NCBI GenBank assembly: GCA_947565475.1 | Contig: CANOGI010000074.1 | Location: forward strand, 1-9,214 | DNA length: 9,214 bases | Source of the DNA: an uncultured Eubacteriaceae bacterium | Lineage (GTDB): Bacteria > Bacillota > Clostridia > Lachnospirales > CAG-274 | Reading direction: 5' to 3' | In this document: piece by piece, positions 7,079 to 9,214 of the stretch | Layout of the letters: every line of letters begins with the position of its first letter | Numbering within the stretch: the first letter of the stretch is position 1 | Translations under genes and position numbers: made by a program | Notes under the pieces: model-generated | The model's input: the letters and a program-made list of their open reading frames with translations, nothing else | Database searches by the model: none | Told to the model about the DNA's origin: nothing

Positions 7079-7890
7079 AAAATTACATCCTTTCCAAGGG
7101 TAATAAAAATATATATAAGTGGCGACGTAAACAAAACACTGTCAAATCTGTCAAGCACACCGCCATGGCCGGGCATAATTTTCCCATAATCCTTGATGCC
7201 AACACATCTTTTAATACTTGACGCCGCCAAATCACCTATCTGGGCAAAAATTGAGCCAACAGCCCCCGCGAGAGCGTAAAACAAGAACATATTTTCCCTG
7301 CCGACCTGCCAAACGGCATACATAAAATACCCATAAACTCCCGATACAATAGCCGTAAACAAAATACCGCCAATTGCGCCCTCATATGTTTTCTTCGGGC
7401 TTAGCACAGGGGTAAGTTTATGTTTCCCAATGGCCGAACCTGTAAAATAAGCACCCGTGTCACTGCAAAAAGCCGATATAAATATAAGCCATACGAAAAA
7501 CTCGCCGTGTGCCATTTCCCTTATTAAATAAATATTGCCAAGCATAAGTGTTATATAAAAAAAACCGACTAAAGCGGAACACACGTCATAAATATTGATT
7601 TTATCATGCATAAACACAGTAAAGCAAAAAGCGCATAAAACAAAAATCATAATTCCCAGATAATAATATTCGCTGTCAATTTTTAATCCAAGAAAAATAA
7701 TATAAAGTATTGAAGCCAAAAAGCCGAAAATATGAATAGGCATAATTTTTTTTGAAACAGCTTTATAAAATTCAAAAAGCCCCAAAAGTGATAAAAACAA
7801 AATTCCGGCTTTAAGCCAATTTCCTCCCAAAACAAGAAATACCGCGAGTATAGGCAAACCAATAATGCCCGATATAGTACGAATAATCAA
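7075..7890 (-). CDS. cdsA: Phosphatidate cytidylyltransferase (CDP-diglyceride synthase)
   Basis: This integral membrane enzyme makes CDP-diacylglycerol from CTP and phosphatidic acid, the branch point for bacterial phospholipids. From TTG 7890 it is 271 residues, usual for the family. Nearly the whole protein is hydrophobic, with about seven to eight membrane segments, starting with a glycine-rich segment around GIIGLPILAVFLVLGG. Conserved CSDTGAYFTG lies at 142-151, SPKKTYEGAIGG at 164-175, and the CDS signature SIKRCVGIKDYGK...PGHGGVLDRFD at about 225-250, with its lysines and aspartates present. The start is ambiguous: AGGAG (7904-7900) runs straight into TTG TTG TTT TTG. Only the third TTG, at 7890, has workable spacing (9 bases); starts at 7899 or 7896 would add three or two residues. 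The gap to uppS is 12 bases and the 3' end overlaps dxr by 4. Confidence 0.95.
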   Translation of the reverse strand: MIIRTISGIIGLPILAVFLVLGGNWLKAGILFLSLLGLFEFYKAVSKKIMPIHIFGFLASILYIIFLGLKIDSEYYYLGIMIFVLCAFCFTVFMHDKINIYDVCSALVGFFYITLMLGNIYLIREMAHGEFFVWLIFISAFCSDTGAYFTGSAIGKHKLTPVLSPKKTYEGAIGGILFTAIVSGVYGYFMYAVWQVGRENMFLFYALAGAVGSIFAQIGDLAASSIKRCVGIKDYGKIMPGHGGVLDRFDSVLFTSPLIYIFITLGKDVIF

Positions 7891-7905
7891 AAACAACAAC
7901 TCCTA
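7888..7905 (-). promoter_or_regulatory. Ribosome binding site of cdsA, overlapping the uppS stop
   Basis: The minus strand reads TAG (uppS stop, 7905-7903) within TAGGAG, then TTGTTGTTT and TTG at 7890-7888. The Shine-Dalgarno shares bases with the uppS stop codon, so terminating ribosomes would be placed to restart on cdsA. The spacing decides for the third TTG. Confidence 0.6.
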
Positions 7906-8607
7906 TCTTCCGCCAAAGCGTCTGTCTCTGTTTTTATAATGTTCAATAGCTTTGTTAAGTTCTTTAATATTAAAATCGGGCCAAAGCTTATCGCTGATAT
8001 AAATCTCCGAATAAGTGGACTGCCACGGAAGAAAATTACTAAGCCTCATTTCCCCGCTTGTGCGAATAATAAGCTCCGGATCCGGAATACCATTTGTGTC
8101 AAGATACGATGAGAAAAGCTCCTCGTTAATATCCGATTCCTTGATACTTCCGCTTTTAAGCTCACCATACATTTTTTTTACAGCTCTTATAATCTCATCA
8201 CGACCGCCGTAATTCAGTCCTATATGCAGATTCAGCCCTTTTTTGCAGGAAGATATTTCTTTAAGCGTATTTATCTTATTCCGCAAATCCTCATCTAAAC
8301 GTGACAAATCCCCAATTGAGTCAATTTTAATATTGCTTGTCTCATTATCTTTAATATAATCGTCGATATACTCTCTTAATAAATTCATAAGAGAGTTGAC
8401 CTCGTCTTTCGGACGTGTCCAGTTCTCTGTTGAGAAAGCGTACACGGTAATATGTTCTATTCCTATTTTATCCGCCTCTTTAAGAAGTTTATTAAGAGTT
8501 TGAGCCCCCGCTCTGTGTCCAAAACTTCTCGGCATAAATCTTTTTTTTGCCCACCTTCCGTTTCCGTCCATAATAATGGCGATATGCTTTGGTAAAGAAT
8601 TCTCCAT
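7903..8607 (-). CDS. uppS: Isoprenyl (undecaprenyl) diphosphate synthase, cis-type
   Basis: This enzyme adds isopentenyl diphosphate units in cis to farnesyl diphosphate, giving undecaprenyl diphosphate, the lipid carrier for peptidoglycan and wall polymers. The 234 residues are slightly shorter than the E. coli enzyme but normal for clostridia. Seen: HIAIIMDGNGRWAKKR (8-23) with catalytic D14, GHRAG (30-34), YAFSTENWTRP (56-66), GLNYGGRDE (130-138), the signature RTSGEMRLSNF (182-192), and Mg-binding E201 in TYSE. The ATG at 8607 follows a near-perfect AAGGAGG (8619-8613) by 5 bases, the strongest ribosome site in the window. It heads a run continuing with cdsA 12 bases later. UppS uses precursors from the MEP pathway, whose genes dxr and ispG lie downstream. 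The gene name is reliable; the exact chain length is inferred from the family. Confidence 0.97.
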   Translation of the reverse strand: MENSLPKHIAIIMDGNGRWAKKRFMPRSFGHRAGAQTLNKLLKEADKIGIEHITVYAFSTENWTRPKDEVNSLMNLLREYIDDYIKDNETSNIKIDSIGDLSRLDEDLRNKINTLKEISSCKKGLNLHIGLNYGGRDEIIRAVKKMYGELKSGSIKESDINEELFSSYLDTNGIPDPELIIRTSGEMRLSNFLPWQSTYSEIYISDKLWPDFNIKELNKAIEHYKNRDRRFGGR

Positions 8608-8619
8608 AATTGCCTCCTT
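8608..8619 (-). promoter_or_regulatory. Strong ribosome binding site of uppS
   Basis: On the minus strand AAGGAGG (8619-8613) precedes ATG (8607) by the five bases CAATT. The 46-base gap to the upstream gene (8608-8653) shows no convincing -35/-10 pair or terminator hairpin, so read-through from the upstream gene is possible. Confidence 0.8.
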
Positions 8620-8653
8620 AACATTAAAAGCGTAAAATACAGCTTTAATTTAA

Positions 8654-9214
8654 TTAATCAGATATTTCACTCTTTTGGCTTCCGTCAATTTTTACCATAT
8701 ATATTTTATTATTATCTATATTTATGTAAAAAATCCAGTCTCCTACTATGTTTATATCGCTAATATAATCGCCGTCAGTAATTTTCACAAAACCTTCCCC
8801 ATCCTCACTCGCTTTATATATAGCGTTTCCCCAATTATTTTCAATACCCACTAAATAAATAGTATCATCTTTTATATTAAAATAAGAAAAATCAAATTTT
8901 TGTTCCGACAAATATTTAAAAATTTCATTACCTAAAATCTCGCGTCTCAGTAAACTATAGTTTTTACCGTTATATATCATATTTTTGAGCACCTTTAAAT
9001 CATCGGTCTCAATATTATTTCCGTCTGTATCCATTTTTATATATTTGCCAAAACTGTTCCATATATAAATATTGTCTCCTCTTACCTCAAATTCAAGAAA
9101 ATTAACAGAATCCACCGCGTAAATCTCTTTTTCAACTCCTGTTAAAATCTCCTTTTTGCATAAAACGCTTCTTTTTTTTCCAACAGAATCCTCAAATACA
9201 TCATATTCTTTGGC
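8654..9214 (-). CDS. DUF5050-like / beta-propeller-repeat protein of unknown function, C-terminal part
   Basis: The frame is open from the window edge (9214) to TAA at 8654-8656, giving 186 visible residues; the true start is outside. A GTG at 9115 is in frame, but the open, protein-like sequence continues before it (KEYDVFEDSVG and so on), so I treat it as internal. The protein is rich in Asp, Asn, Ile and Tyr and contains imperfect repeats of the form D-x-IY ... Y-K-x-x-x-DG. Examples are RGDNIYIWNSFGKYIKMDTDG, DDTIYLVGIE...YKASEDGEGFVKITDG, and GDWIFYINIDNNKIYMVKIDG near the C terminus. This resembles the DUF5050 or TolB-type propeller repeats of clostridial surface or cell-wall-associated proteins. 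No membrane segment is visible. It lies 46 bases upstream of uppS on the same strand, but nothing links it to lipid synthesis. Family assignment is by pattern only; the function is unknown. Confidence 0.6.
   Translation of the reverse strand, partial: AKEYDVFEDSVGKKRSVLCKKEILTGVEKEIYAVDSVNFLEFEVRGDNIYIWNSFGKYIKMDTDGNNIETDDLKVLKNMIYNGKNYSLLRREILGNEIFKYLSEQKFDFSYFNIKDDTIYLVGIENNWGNAIYKASEDGEGFVKITDGDYISDINIVGDWIFYINIDNNKIYMVKIDGSQKSEISD

Noticed and set aside
7894..7899. First two TTG codons as the cdsA start
   Set aside because: They abut or nearly touch the AGGAG, too close for initiation; TTG 7890 is better spaced, though this remains uncertain.

Overview
The window looks like core chromosome of a low-GC Gram-positive bacterium, most likely class Clostridia. 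The evidence is the strong AT bias (dense A/T runs in the spacers), clear Shine-Dalgarno sequences, a Gram-positive-type PolC, and the gene order uppS-cdsA-dxr-rseP-ispG-polC, which is a well-known clostridial arrangement (Bacillus has proS where ispG sits here). I cannot name a genus. All recognised genes lie on the minus strand, so transcription runs from high to low coordinates.

Layout in transcription order: (1) 9214-8654, the C-terminal part of a beta-propeller/DUF5050-like protein of unknown role, cut by the window edge. (2) 8607-7903, uppS. (3) 7890-7075, cdsA. (4) 7078-5936, dxr, overlapping cdsA by 4 bases. (5) 5845-4799, rseP-type site-2 protease. (6) 4722-3664, ispG. (7) A 309-base AT-rich gap holding a likely weak terminator, a repeated 9-mer and a likely promoter. 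(8) 3354 to the window edge, the first 1118 codons of polC.

Functionally, Dxr and IspG are two steps of the MEP isoprenoid pathway, UppS extends the isoprenoids to undecaprenyl diphosphate (the cell-wall lipid carrier), and CdsA makes CDP-diacylglycerol for phospholipids. RseP is an intramembrane protease that usually acts in envelope stress signalling. uppS to ispG read as one envelope-biogenesis operon, and polC probably has its own promoter.

I found no mobile element, CRISPR array, RNA gene or accessory system, and nothing I would call a previously undescribed system. The points worth a second look are small: four of the six complete-start genes appear to begin with TTG; rseP has an out-of-frame ATG four bases upstream of its TTG start; a 9-mer recurs four times in the ispG-polC gap; and a propeller-like gene sits upstream of uppS where frr usually lies.
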